DNA of 64,000 bases from Chitinophagales bacterium (GCA_020636645.1 JACJXO010000001.1:1-64000), one strand, 5' to 3'; shown: positions 17,926-26,497, numbered from the stretch's first letter. A program made the numbers and translations. The notes: a model not told the origin generated them from the sequence alone.

Positions 17926-19599
17926 TTACAACTGCAAGGGACGATCTTTCGGATAGGTCACGGTATAACCGAACTTATAGGTACCTGTCTTTTTGCTTCC
18001 CAGTTTGTCTCTCCAGGTGATGAAGCCGGTGTATTCATCCAGTTCACCTTTGCCGTACTCACCCACTTCCACTTTGATGGTCTGGTCGTTGGAGATCGGT
18101 ATCTGATCCATCACTACGATCTCGATTCCGATGGCCTTGCTGTTCCGCACGGTGATCTCATACATGCGCTCTACCCTTCTGTCTGAGCCGATGAGCTTAT
18201 CGCTGGATTTTTCTTTCAGCACTTTGCGTTCCACATCAATGCCCTTGTCGCGACCCATGCTCACACTCAGTGTATCGTTAAGGGTCAGGGTGTTCAGGCT
18301 TGTCTTGCCCACCAGGCTGTTCTTGTAATAGACATTGGCCACACCCGGCATCAGGCCGCCATCTTCCCATCCTGTAATACGGGCTATCAGGAAGGCGTCG
18401 TTGTCCAGTTTCGGCACGATGAGGTAGTTGAAATCAGCTTTGAGCGATTTATCCTGCAGGGCAACCAGGTGACTCTTTCCATCGTTGGGAATGCTGTACT
18501 TCAGTTTCACCTCGAATTCCGTATTCGTCAGGGTCTGTTGCTGAGAGGTATGGTCATATGCCTGACCGGCGTTCGCATATCCTGTGCCTACACTGGCATT
18601 ACCCAGATACAGATCTTCTGCCATGGAAGGTGTCACCATATCAAGCTCCACATCGTCAGTTCTGTCCATGGCTTTCTTCTCATTGTAGTAGTAGTTGTAA
18701 TAGGTCAGGTACCAGGTGGTCAGCTGTGGCGGGTTATTGCCGATGGTAGGGTTGCCTGTACTGAAGGTGAGCAACACATCTTTCCAGTCGATGCCGCTGT
18801 TCTGCCATACGTTGGCCTTATAGGTCATGCGCACCGGCTGACCGATGTCAGTAGCCTTGATATCATAAGTGGCATACCAGCCCGCACTGTAGCTCAGGTA
18901 GTTGAGATCCAGCGTAGCGGAACCCGCTGCTTCGGTAATGAGCGATATGATGACCTGGGGCACCGGTGCATTGCTTCTTTTCGCATTTTCCTGGGCCCAG
19001 TAGTTGTTCAGCTCATTCAGACGTACCAGCATCTCTGACCTTTCTTTCTGGAGTGCATGGATGCGCTTGTCCAGGTCCAGTTGCTCGGTAGCGATCTCAC
19101 TTAGCTTCTGGTTGTAATATTCAATGGTATTCCGGATGAGCTCCAGGCTGTCATTGGCATTATCAGGTTTGAGCAGCTTGTTGTTGTACAGCAAGTTGCG
19201 CTGGACATTCAGCACCTCTTTCCTGTTGTTGATGGCCTGGGTGGTATAGTCCAGGTCCATGATGGAGTCATTGAGTTTGTTGATCTTTTTCTGGATGGCA
19301 TCCGGCAGTTCGGTCCCACCCACCGGCTCAGGGTAGTACAGGCGGTACTGTACGTCCAGGATGGTGAAGTTACCTGAACCACCCGCCTGGAGGCTGGAGG
19401 CATCGAGGTTATTGGAGACGCCCTCCACGATCACGTCCGTCTGGCCTTTGGGCAGGCTGACCGACTTGCTGTGGAAGAGTTGGGCGCCGCTCAGGTACAC
19501 GGTTGCGTTTTCGACCGGCATGGTGACCTTCAGTTCCTGCTGCGCCACGGCCATTTGTGCTGTGAACAGCATGAGGAGTAGATATTTCCCTTTTCGCAT
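17926..19599 (-). CDS. DUF4140/DUF4139 mucoidy-inhibitor-A-like protein
   Basis: A 557-residue exported protein with signal peptide MRKGKYLLLMLFTAQMAVAQ. Residues about 27-120 match the DUF4140 pattern (NATVYLSGAQLFHSKSVSLPKGQTDVIVEG). A coiled coil runs about 105-205 (NKLNDSIMDLDYTTQAINNRKEVL, then QLDLDKRIHALQKERSEMLVRLNELN). Residues about 215-555 are the DUF4139 domain (ASGLDWKDVLLTFSTGNPTIGNNPPQL-like) ending KKTGTYKFGYTVTYPKDR. The layout is that of the mucoidy inhibitor MuiA family, and function is unknown in detail. The start is the ATG at 19599. A strong terminator follows. Neighbours give no pathway. Location is probably periplasmic. Confidence 0.87.
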   Translation of the reverse strand: MRKGKYLLLMLFTAQMAVAQQELKVTMPVENATVYLSGAQLFHSKSVSLPKGQTDVIVEGVSNNLDASSLQAGGSGNFTILDVQYRLYYPEPVGGTELPDAIQKKINKLNDSIMDLDYTTQAINNRKEVLNVQRNLLYNNKLLKPDNANDSLELIRNTIEYYNQKLSEIATEQLDLDKRIHALQKERSEMLVRLNELNNYWAQENAKRSNAPVPQVIISLITEAAGSATLDLNYLSYSAGWYATYDIKATDIGQPVRMTYKANVWQNSGIDWKDVLLTFSTGNPTIGNNPPQLTTWYLTYYNYYYNEKKAMDRTDDVELDMVTPSMAEDLYLGNASVGTGYANAGQAYDHTSQQQTLTNTEFEVKLKYSIPNDGKSHLVALQDKSLKADFNYLIVPKLDNDAFLIARITGWEDGGLMPGVANVYYKNSLVGKTSLNTLTLNDTLSVSMGRDKGIDVERKVLKEKSSDKLIGSDRRVERMYEITVRNSKAIGIEIVVMDQIPISNDQTIKVEVGEYGKGELDEYTGFITWRDKLGSKKTGTYKFGYTVTYPKDRPLQL

Positions 19600-19727
19600 A
19601 CATTGCTTTTTTCAGGTAGATGCGGGGGGAAGGGGGATTCCATAAGTTATGTTTTGTTTTACTGTTCGCTAAGTTCGTTTGCCCGATTGGCAGATACTAC
19701 CGCCTTAATGGACTATCTTTTAGTCCG

Positions 19728-20324
19728 ATGAGACATCACATTTTCTTCATCTTTTACTTCACTTCGTGGTCAGCATCTGCCCAGCTCTCCAAAAGTCAGG
19801 TAACAGACCACATCACCGCCTGGTATGCTTCGCATCCGGATACGTATGAACTCCGGATATCAGGAAATGAAGCGGAAGCCCGGGTCACCCGTTACCATCC
19901 CGAACGACCGGAAGAATCCGATGATCTGATCGAGATCAATTATCAGGGCATGCGCATCCAGCTGAAGTTCGATAAACCGCTGGCCGAAATAACCCTCTCA
20001 GCCGACAGCCTGCAACTGTATTTCAGCTACGTGTCGATAGATGGTATCTGCCATGACATCCCTTCTTCCGGCTGGGACATTCACCCGCATACACCAGCCA
20101 GCAGTCTGCGGAAACAGGGGGTCACCTTCTCTGATACAGATGGTGGGCTGGACATTACCATCCGCTGGTCCATTTACACGGTCATGGGCTATCGAGATTC
20201 CCAAAAATGCCGGGATGAACTTTCTCCTGCCGATGGTTCTGTCAGCGAAGACTGCTATGTAAGCGTAGATGCTGTGTTGCCGCTGCTCATAGCATTCAGC
20301 AGATTAAGACTTATCGGTTATTAA
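19728..20324 (+). CDS. Exported protein of unknown function
   Basis: From the ATG at 19728, a 199-residue protein with a signal peptide ending near SWSASAQ. I prefer that start because it begins MRHHIFFIFYF; an in-frame ATG at 19620 would add 36 residues with no signal-like pattern. The mature part looks beta-rich (YELRISGNEAEARVTRYHPE, MRIQLKFDKPLAEITL). There are four cysteines after the signal region, which may form disulfides. No family recognised. A near-match promoter box TATCTTTT lies at about 19714-19721. Its stop is 139 nt ahead of the C-rich G-free tandem repeat that reaches the convergent photolyase. Confidence 0.6.
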   Translation: MRHHIFFIFYFTSWSASAQLSKSQVTDHITAWYASHPDTYELRISGNEAEARVTRYHPERPEESDDLIEINYQGMRIQLKFDKPLAEITLSADSLQLYFSYVSIDGICHDIPSSGWDIHPHTPASSLRKQGVTFSDTDGGLDITIRWSIYTVMGYRDSQKCRDELSPADGSVSEDCYVSVDAVLPLLIAFSRLRLIGY

Positions 20325-20424
20325 ATAGATTCAACTTTCTATCATTCCTGCACAATCCTACTCAACGCCGAAACGATCATGAATTGATCACGGGGAAATA
20401 CTTATGATCAATATTAATTCTTTG

Positions 20425-20598
20425 CCAACCTCCAACTCATTTCCACATCCCCTCATTCCCCCATTTCCACATTCCTCCATTTCCACATTCCCTCATTTCC
20501 ACATTCTCCCATTTCCACATTCCCTCATTTCCACATTCCCCCATTTCCACATTCTCCCATTTTCACATTTTCTCATTCTCCAACCCCACCTTATACAT
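20425..20598 (+). repeat. 174-nt G-free region with 16-nt tandem repeats
   Basis: The plus strand has no G over 174 nt. From about 20462 to 20580 it is a tandem array of 16-nt units close to CATTTCCACATTCCCT, about seven copies with small changes. The photolyase stop (20563) and its last codons lie inside the array. The array is C-rich on the strand transcribed from the upstream + gene. There are no spacers, so it is not a CRISPR array. Confidence 0.9.
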
Positions 20599-21930
20599 GT
20601 CTAGTGCCTTTTCTCTTTGCACCTTATGATCAACGATAGGTTGGGCATAAGACAATGAATCAAATTCAGGTATCCACTTTCTGATATATACTCCATCGGG
20701 ATCGAATTTTCTTGCCTGTTCATGCGGATTGAAGATCCGGAAATAAGGTGCTGCATCACAGCCCGTTCCGGCTGCCCACTGCCATCCGCCGTTGTTGGAG
20801 GCCAGGTCGAAGTCCAGCAGTTTTCGGGCGAAGTACGCCTCACCCCAGCGCCAGTCGATCAGCAGATCCTTGCACAGAAAACTGGCAGTGATCATTCTGG
20901 TGCGGTTGTGCATGTAACCAGTGGCATTCAGTTCACGCATGCCTGCATCGACGATGGGAAAGCCTGTTTGTCCTGCACACCAGGCTTCATACCATTGCTC
21001 ATTATTCTGCCACTGCACAGCATCATACGCCGGTTTGAAACTGCGGGTCACCACGTGCGGAAAGTGCCAGAGTATCATCTGGTAGAACTCCCGCCATATG
21101 AGTTCATTGATATACTTCTCACTCCAGTTCCTGCTCTTCCGGAATAACTCACGAATGCTGATGGTGCCGAAGCGCAGGTGTACACTCATGTGCGACACCC
21201 CATTCACTCCCGGATAATCACGGGTCTCATGATAGTGCCTGATGATCTGTTCCGGAATACTTGGAACATTCACCCGAATGCTGCTTCTCCTGAAACCGAT
21301 CTCCTCCAGCAACAACACACTCCCGCTCCCACTCTCACTCTCACTCTCACCCCCACTCCCTCTCCCTCTCCCACACTCTCTCTCCCTCCCCCCAAAACCA
21401 TCGGCGCTCCACTTCGCCACATACTTCCTCTCATTCAGATCTGATTCTTTCAGTACACTCTTCCATTTTTTCGAATACGGAGTATAAACCGTATAGGGTG
21501 TGCCATCGTCTTTCAGTACGTCATCCTTCGCCAGGATGACGTGGTCCTTCACAGCAGTGAAAACAATACCCTTCAACTGGAGGAACGATCCGACTGATGC
21601 ATCCCGCCTGCCGGCATAAGGTTCATAGTCTTCATTGGTAAAAACGGCTTTGATGTCAAACTCATCAACCAGCTGCTTCCAAACCTCCAGCGGATCACCG
21701 AACCTGACCAGCAGAGAACCGCCCTCCGTTCTGATGTCGTGCTCCAGTCGGGTCAGCGCATCATGAATAAAGGTGACCCTGGCATCGTTTCGGTCTTCCA
21801 GTTCGTCCAGGATATTCCGGTCGAAAATGAACAATCCCAACACATTTCCTTCACTGTGGGCCAGGCTGAGAGCGGTATTATCATGTATTCTGAGATCGCG
21901 GCGAAACCAATGGATGGTAATGGGTGTCAT
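20563..21930 (-). CDS. Cryptochrome/DNA photolyase (class I type)
   Basis: A 455-residue flavoprotein that uses light to repair pyrimidine dimers, if a true photolyase. The N-terminal alpha/beta antenna domain starts MTPITIHWFRRDLRIHDNTAL. The helical FAD-binding domain has the family signature: ELNATGYMHNRTRMITASFLCKDLLIDWRWGE, then SNNGGWQWAAGTGCDAAPYFRIFNP. Length is usual. Residues 178-206 (nt 21313-21399) are a low-complexity run of Gly, Arg, Glu and Ser. This falls where the family usually has a linker between domains. The last six or so codons, up to the TAG at 20563, are written in the 16-nt repeat array. The gene is convergent with the 19728-20324 gene. Repair activity is inferred. 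Confidence 0.92.
   Translation of the reverse strand: MTPITIHWFRRDLRIHDNTALSLAHSEGNVLGLFIFDRNILDELEDRNDARVTFIHDALTRLEHDIRTEGGSLLVRFGDPLEVWKQLVDEFDIKAVFTNEDYEPYAGRRDASVGSFLQLKGIVFTAVKDHVILAKDDVLKDDGTPYTVYTPYSKKWKSVLKESDLNERKYVAKWSADGFGGRERECGRGRGSGGESESESGSGSVLLLEEIGFRRSSIRVNVPSIPEQIIRHYHETRDYPGVNGVSHMSVHLRFGTISIRELFRKSRNWSEKYINELIWREFYQMILWHFPHVVTRSFKPAYDAVQWQNNEQWYEAWCAGQTGFPIVDAGMRELNATGYMHNRTRMITASFLCKDLLIDWRWGEAYFARKLLDFDLASNNGGWQWAAGTGCDAAPYFRIFNPHEQARKFDPDGVYIRKWIPEFDSLSYAQPIVDHKVQREKALDMYKVGLENEKM
21313..21399 (-). repeat. Simple-sequence tract inside the photolyase gene
   Basis: An 87-nt run of CTCCCA/CTCTCA-type units on the plus strand, in frame, encoding a Gly/Arg/Glu/Ser tract at residues 178-206. 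It closely resembles the intergenic CACTC arrays at 26516-26600. Confidence 0.75.
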
Positions 21931-21990
21931 AGCTAAGTACTAAACCGCTGATACTTCAGATTGTTGAATGGGTTTTACAATTCCTTTGAG

Positions 21991-22070
21991 CCCTATGTGT
22001 CTCCTTCGTGCCATAGTGTTCAATATTCCAACACTAAGACGCAAAGAAGACACGGAGTTCACAGAGGATC
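21991..22070. repeat. Dispersed intergenic repeat, copy A
   Basis: Lies between the photolyase start and the aminotransferase stop. It includes CGTGCCATAGTGTTC at 22007-22021, whose reverse complement is identical (15 nt) to 43990-44004. Its flanking text (CACGGAGTTCACAGAGG) also resembles the 41999-42022 and 44021-44044 copies. Confidence 0.6.
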
Positions 22071-22088
22071 CTTCTAACAGAATCTACG

Positions 22089-22928
22089 TCAGGACAATGG
22101 CAGCATCTCATTGAGCTTGCCGGTCAGGATACCTGCCATCCGGTTGTCATAAACTCGGTCACCCCACTGCCCCACCCATCGGATGCCCTGCATGGTATTG
22201 GTCAGAAATATCTCATCGGCAGCCTGCAATTCTTCGATGGACATGTGTTCTGTACTGAACGGCATACCCCACTGTTTCGCCGCTTTCAGCAGTACCCGTC
22301 GCATCACACCATCCACGCCACCATCACCATCGGCGGTGGTACAAAGTGTTTCGTTCTTCCAGCAAAAGATGGACGACTGCACGGCATCGGCAGGACGTCC
22401 GTCGGTATTCAGAATAAGTGCATCATCCCAGCTTTGCTCTGCGGCAAATATCGCTGCCTGTACGTAAGGTCTGGCATTGGCAGATTTATGGGATGACAGT
22501 GGATGGATCTCCTTCCGCAGTTCAGGATACACGCCGATGAGCAGACCCTCTTTGTTCAGCTGAAAATAAGGTTCTTCCAGCGGAAAAGCTTCCATTAGCA
22601 ATGAAGCTGTATGCTGTTCCGGAATGTGGGTACCTGCACCTTCCCGCCAGGCAGTCATGCGTACCCTGGCATGCTGGAGGTCGTTCGCCCGGACCAGCTT
22701 GTCCAGTTCCTTCTGCAGAAATGGAAAAGACCAGTGTTCCGGTATTTCGAAACGGAGCAGATCCATGCCTTCGATGAAACGTATGTAATGCTGATGCAGA
22801 AAAGGTGCACGGTTGTACACCACACGAACGGTCTCGAACAAACCATCGCCATAACGAAAAGCACGGTTGGATGTATCTACCAGAAAAGGCGCTTCCTGCA
22901 GCTGCCCGTTGAACCAGACCTGCGACAT
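22089..22928 (-). CDS. Class IV (branched-chain/D-amino-acid-like) aminotransferase
   Basis: A 279-residue PLP-dependent enzyme of fold type IV. The signature GDGLFETVRV (about 27-36) and the lysine K148 in SHKSANARPYV are where the PLP Schiff base forms. A further conserved motif, EIFLTNTMQGIRWVGQW, is near the end. Members include branched-chain aminotransferases, D-amino-acid aminotransferases and 4-amino-4-deoxychorismate lyase (PabC). The short length and SRYGDGLF-like start leave PabC possible. It begins 2 nt after the stop of CoA-transferase subunit B, so it is in the same operon. The biological substrate cannot be picked from this context. Confidence 0.82.
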   Translation of the reverse strand: MSQVWFNGQLQEAPFLVDTSNRAFRYGDGLFETVRVVYNRAPFLHQHYIRFIEGMDLLRFEIPEHWSFPFLQKELDKLVRANDLQHARVRMTAWREGAGTHIPEQHTASLLMEAFPLEEPYFQLNKEGLLIGVYPELRKEIHPLSSHKSANARPYVQAAIFAAEQSWDDALILNTDGRPADAVQSSIFCWKNETLCTTADGDGGVDGVMRRVLLKAAKQWGMPFSTEHMSIEELQAADEIFLTNTMQGIRWVGQWGDRVYDNRMAGILTGKLNEMLPLS

Positions 22929-22930
22929 GC

Positions 22931-23584
22931 TTACACCATCATTTCGGGGATGTCGCCTTTCACCACCAGTCGGCCGGCAGTCTTGGCTTTGATCTCATCA
23001 ACCGTTACGCCCGGTGCTCTCTCCAGCAGTTGGAAACCATCGGGCGTTACATCGAACACTCCCAGTTCGGTAACGATCTTCTTCACCACACCAAGTCCGG
23101 TGATGGGCAATGTACAGGCAGGAAGCAGCTTGCTTTCGCCGGCTTTATTGGTATGCTGCATGGCCACGATGATATTCTTGGCACTGGCCACAAGATCCAT
23201 CGCACCGCCCATACCTTTTACCATCTTTCCGGGTATCTTCCAGTTGGCAATGTCGCCATTGTCTGCCACTTCCATCGCACCCAGCACGGTCAGATCAACC
23301 TTGCCCGCACGGATCATCCCGAAGCTCATAGCACTATCAAAAAATGCCGAGCCGGGGATCGTAGTAATGGTCTGCTTTCCGGCGTTGATGATGTCGGCGT
23401 CAACCTTGTCTTCCGTCGGAAATGGACCCATACCAAGCAGTCCGTTCTCACTCTGGAGAATAACGTTCATGCCTTCGGGAATATAGTTGGCCACGAGGGT
23501 GGGTATGCCAATGCCGAGGTTGACGTAATATCCGTCCTTCAGTTCTTTCGCAATACGTTTGGCGATGCCGAATTTATCCAACAT
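22931..23584 (-). CDS. scoB: 3-oxoacid CoA-transferase subunit B
   Basis: A 217-residue small subunit of an acetoacetate/succinyl-CoA:3-oxoacid CoA-transferase. It moves CoA from succinyl-CoA to acetoacetate or similar acids. The glycine-rich start VNLGIGIPTLVANYIPEG and the SENGLLGMGPFP motif are diagnostic; the glutamate E46 in that motif forms the thioester intermediate. The end GVTVDEIKAKTAGRLVV is typical. Together with subunit A (12 nt upstream) it forms an alpha2beta2-type enzyme in ketone-body or short-chain acid use. Neighbours in the operon are the DUF4296 lipoprotein and the aminotransferase. The substrate is inferred from the family. Confidence 0.93.
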   Translation of the reverse strand: MLDKFGIAKRIAKELKDGYYVNLGIGIPTLVANYIPEGMNVILQSENGLLGMGPFPTEDKVDADIINAGKQTITTIPGSAFFDSAMSFGMIRAGKVDLTVLGAMEVADNGDIANWKIPGKMVKGMGGAMDLVASAKNIIVAMQHTNKAGESKLLPACTLPITGLGVVKKIVTELGVFDVTPDGFQLLERAPGVTVDEIKAKTAGRLVVKGDIPEMMV

Positions 23585-23595
23585 GATCGTCTGTT

Positions 23596-24291
23596 TTAAT
23601 TTTCCCGCACCGTGCGTTGCTCGATGCGCTTTTCATAATTCGTTCCCTGGAAGATGCGGTGCACGTAGATGCCCGGTGTATGTATCTGATTCGGATCCAG
23701 TTCACCGGCCGGCACCAGCTCCTCCACTTCTGCGATGGTGATCTTGCCTGCCATGGCCATGAGCGGATTGAAATTCCGGCTGGTACCACGGAATATCAGA
23801 TTACCCATGGTGTCTCCCTTCCAGGCTTTGACAATGGCAAAGTCGGCATCGAATGCATACTCCAGCAGATAGGTCTTGCCGTTGAACACCCTGGTTTCTT
23901 TTCCGTCGGCTACCTCTGTACCAACCCCTGCAGGAGTATAGATGGCTGGCATGCCATACCCTGCTGCCATCGCACGGGTAGCCAGTGTTCCCTGTGGTAT
24001 CAGTTCCACCTCGAGTTCGCCGCTCAGCAACTGCCTCTCAAACTCAGCATTCTCGCCCACATAGCTGGAGATCATCTTCTTCACCTGACGACCCTGCAGC
24101 ATCAGACCGATACCAAAATCATCCACTCCTGCATTATTGGAGATGCAGGTCAAACCCTTAACTCCTGTGCGCACCAGTGCAGCTATACAATTCTCCGGGA
24201 TACCGCTCAGTCCGAAACCACCCAGCATCAGGGTAGCACCGTCGCGTATATCAGCAACGGCTACATCGGCATTGGCAACAACTTTATTCAT
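23596..24291 (-). CDS. scoA: 3-oxoacid CoA-transferase subunit A
   Basis: A 231-residue alpha subunit that pairs with the neighbouring subunit B. It shows the family start DGATLMLGGFGLSGIPENCIAALVRTG and the GVGTEVADGKETRVFNGKTYLLEYAFDADFAIVKAWKGDTMGNLIFRGTSRNFNP segment. Length matches ScoA/AtoD. The ATG at 24291 is inside the end of the upstream DUF4296 gene, an 8-nt overlap that suggests translational coupling. Both subunits appear intact. The pathway is inferred as acetoacetate or related acid activation. Confidence 0.93.
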   Translation of the reverse strand: MNKVVANADVAVADIRDGATLMLGGFGLSGIPENCIAALVRTGVKGLTCISNNAGVDDFGIGLMLQGRQVKKMISSYVGENAEFERQLLSGELEVELIPQGTLATRAMAAGYGMPAIYTPAGVGTEVADGKETRVFNGKTYLLEYAFDADFAIVKAWKGDTMGNLIFRGTSRNFNPLMAMAGKITIAEVEELVPAGELDPNQIHTPGIYVHRIFQGTNYEKRIEQRTVREN

Positions 24292-24658
24292 TGGCTTTGT
24301 ATTTACTTTCCAGAATACTCAATCGCTGGGTGACGTCCTGATAGAGCCGGTTCATGATGAGCGGATGGTCAACATACCAGTTGTAACTCCGCATAAAAGC
24401 ATCCTGATCCACTCCAGCCTTATCCAGTACGAAACCGTAATATCCGGCCAGGGTCTCATCGCGGTGTGCCCTTACACTGTCCACCTTTGTTTCCTGCACC
24501 AGAGCTTCTGCCAGATGCACTTCAGCCAGGATGGCCGACATCTGATCGAATCCAATGACCGTATCGGGAATGGTCTGCATCATGTCCTCTGAAAACACCA
24601 GGTCTGACTTGGGTCTGCAGGCCGAAAATGCCAGCGAAAACAGGAGGAAAAAGCACAT
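24284..24658 (-). CDS. DUF4296-like lipoprotein
   Basis: A 124-residue lipoprotein from the ATG at 24658. A GTG three codons earlier (24667) is the alternative. The start MCFFLLFSLAFSAC carries a lipobox at C14 (FSAC), so the protein is probably anchored in a membrane. The rest is helical, with MSAILAEVHLAEALVQETK and AFMRSYNWYVDHPLIMNRLYQDVTQRL, which match DUF4296, a Bacteroidota family of unknown role. It leads the CoA-transferase/aminotransferase operon. Why a lipoprotein is there is unknown. The gene starts 49 nt from the divergent yggS start. Confidence 0.8.
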   Translation of the reverse strand: MCFFLLFSLAFSACRPKSDLVFSEDMMQTIPDTVIGFDQMSAILAEVHLAEALVQETKVDSVRAHRDETLAGYYGFVLDKAGVDQDAFMRSYNWYVDHPLIMNRLYQDVTQRLSILESKYKANE

Positions 24659-24706
24659 TACTCTCACACCTTGACTATCTTAGCTCGTCAAAGGCTAAGG
24701 TACGAA

Positions 24707-25360
24707 ATGAACGATAATTACCGCCGTATCAGCGCAGCAGTAGCGGCCGCCGGAGCTACTCTGGTGGCAGTGTCCAAGACGAAACCGGTGGATGCCATCA
24801 GAGAGATGTATGATGCCGGTCAGCGGGATTTTGGCGAGAACAAGGTGCAGGAGATGCAGGAGAAGGCGCCGCAACTTCCGGACGATATCCGCTGGCATCT
24901 GATCGGTCATCTGCAGCGCAACAAGGTGAAATATATTGCTTCCTATGTGCACATGATCCATGCGGTTGACAGTCCGGAACTGCTGGCAGAGATCGATAAG
25001 CAGGCGGCCAGAGTGAATCGTGTCATTCCGGTTCTGCTGCAGGTTCATATTGCGGAAGAGGAAACCAAATTCGGATTTGATGCAGCTGAATTGCGTGCTT
25101 TTCTCGGAGACAGACCGGCCTATCAAAACGTACGCATCAGCGGACTGATGGGGATGGCCACTTTTACCGACGATATGACACAGGTGCGGAAAGAATTTCA
25201 TGGCCTGAAGTTATTGTTCGATGAGTTGAAGCAAACTTATTTTGCCGGCGACGAACATTTCATGCACTTGTCGATGGGCATGTCGTCCGATTATGAGATC
25301 GCACTGGAAGAGGGGTCCACTTTGGTGCGCATCGGAACACTTTTATTCGGAGCAAGATGA
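24707..25360 (+). CDS. yggS: YggS/PROSC-type PLP homeostasis protein
   Basis: A 217-residue PLP-binding protein involved in vitamin B6 homeostasis and amino acid balance. The segment LVAVSKTKP includes K24, which binds PLP. DFGENKVQE, IRWHLIGHLQRNK, and HLSMGMSSDYEIALEEGSTLVRIGTLLFG are all family signatures. I start at the ATG at 24707 and not at the 24671 ATG, because the longer form adds 12 residues before the first helix. A near-match -7 box TATCTTAG lies at about 24675-24682. The stop overlaps the start of the DUF3089 gene by 4 nt (ATGA), so the two are coupled. Confidence 0.94.
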   Translation: MNDNYRRISAAVAAAGATLVAVSKTKPVDAIREMYDAGQRDFGENKVQEMQEKAPQLPDDIRWHLIGHLQRNKVKYIASYVHMIHAVDSPELLAEIDKQAARVNRVIPVLLQVHIAEEETKFGFDAAELRAFLGDRPAYQNVRISGLMGMATFTDDMTQVRKEFHGLKLLFDELKQTYFAGDEHFMHLSMGMSSDYEIALEEGSTLVRIGTLLFGAR

Positions 25361-26385
25361 AGAGAACGATTTTCCTATTGTTGTCCACCGCCCTGCTGCT
25401 GCAGGCATGCGGTTATACCAAGGCAGTTAAAGTGGCCTGGGATCCTGCAAACAATCCGCCCATACCTGACTACAGCGACAGTTCCGCCTGGGCTGCTTTA
25501 CCCGATATGAAAGACAGCGCTGATCATATTCCTGCAATGGGATTGATCGACATTCAATATACAGCCAGGGCAGATGTGTTCTTCATCCACCCCACCTCCT
25601 ATTTCACCCGCAAACACTGGAACGCCGACATCCACGATGAAAAGGTGAATGATCATACTGATGAAGGTACCATTACCCACCAGGCTTCTGTATTCAATGG
25701 AAGCTGCCGGGTATTTGCTCCGCGGTACAGACAAACAACTTATCAGGCTTTTTTCAGCCTGGACAACCCGGAGGCAACAGAGGCATTCAAGCTGGCATAC
25801 GGCGATGTAAAAGCAGCCTTTCAGTATTATTTGTCGCACTACAACAACGGCCGCCCCATCATCATTGCCAGTCACAGCCAGGGAACCGTCATGGCGGTCT
25901 GGCTCCTGCAGGAATTCTTTGACGGCACTCCTTTGCAGAAACAACTGGTGGCAGCCTATATAACAGGCATGCCCGTGTATAATGATGACTTCACATTCAT
26001 TCCTGTGTGCGACAGTGCTTCGCAGCAACAATGTTATGTCAGCTGGAGAAGTTTTCTGTACGGACATGAACCGCCCGAGAAATACCAGATCAGAAACAGG
26101 GAAAATGTGGTGGTGGTGAATCCGCTTACATGGACCACAGATACCGGGTTTGTGGCACCTGTACACAATATTGGCGGATTGGGGAAAAACGCTGAGACCA
26201 TCTATCCGCAGGTATGTGGCACAGAGATCCACGGAGATCTGCTGTGGGTCACCAAACCGGATATTCCGGGCAAGGCTTTGTTATGGATGAAGAACTATCA
26301 CCGTGCTGATTACAATTTGTACTGGATGAATATCCGCGATAATGTGGCGGTCAAAGTGAACCGTTACCTGGAAGAGCATCATTGA
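25357..26385 (+). CDS. DUF3089 alpha/beta-hydrolase-like lipoprotein
   Basis: A 342-residue lipoprotein with a lipobox ending at C18 (LLLQAC). The core is an alpha/beta hydrolase fold. The nucleophile elbow ASHSQG holds the likely serine S174, and the RADVFFIHPTSY (72-83) and YNDDFTFIPVCDSASQQQCYVSWRSF segments match DUF3089. Family members are uncharacterised hydrolases. It overlaps the yggS stop by 4 nt, but no metabolic link to PLP is evident. The downstream region (26386-26600) holds two opposed simple-sequence arrays before the convergent kinase gene. Confidence 0.87.
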   Translation: MKRTIFLLLSTALLLQACGYTKAVKVAWDPANNPPIPDYSDSSAWAALPDMKDSADHIPAMGLIDIQYTARADVFFIHPTSYFTRKHWNADIHDEKVNDHTDEGTITHQASVFNGSCRVFAPRYRQTTYQAFFSLDNPEATEAFKLAYGDVKAAFQYYLSHYNNGRPIIIASHSQGTVMAVWLLQEFFDGTPLQKQLVAAYITGMPVYNDDFTFIPVCDSASQQQCYVSWRSFLYGHEPPEKYQIRNRENVVVVNPLTWTTDTGFVAPVHNIGGLGKNAETIYPQVCGTEIHGDLLWVTKPDIPGKALLWMKNYHRADYNLYWMNIRDNVAVKVNRYLEEHH

Positions 26386-26435
26386 TGATGAAAGCCGGAT
26401 CCCAGAATAACTCAGATGAACTGATCACACTGATC

Positions 26436-26451
26436 TGATCACTCCGTGATC
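26436..26451 (+). other. Small hairpin without T-run
   Basis: A 6-bp stem GATCAC / GTGATC with TCC loop, 50 nt after the DUF3089 stop. It has no T-run, so it is not a clear intrinsic terminator. Confidence 0.4.
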
Positions 26452-26470
26452 GCAGACATATGTATTGGTA

Positions 26471-26497
26471 GTTGGTTATTAGTTATTGGTGGTTGGT
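26471..26497 (+). repeat. C-poor intergenic repeat, copy 1
   Basis: Starts with the 20-mer GTTGGTTATTAGTTATTGGT (26471-26490), found exactly, in inverse orientation, at 44136-44155. A related diverged copy is at 40527-40580. On the minus strand it is C-rich and G-free over its core. Confidence 0.85.

Noticed and set aside
20462..20580. Tandem repeat considered as a CRISPR array
   Set aside because: Units are adjacent with no unique spacers, and no cas genes are nearby.
22611..23486. Long plus-strand frame of 291 codons across the aminotransferase and CoA-transferase genes
   Set aside because: It is the reverse of well-supported minus-strand genes and has no family pattern.
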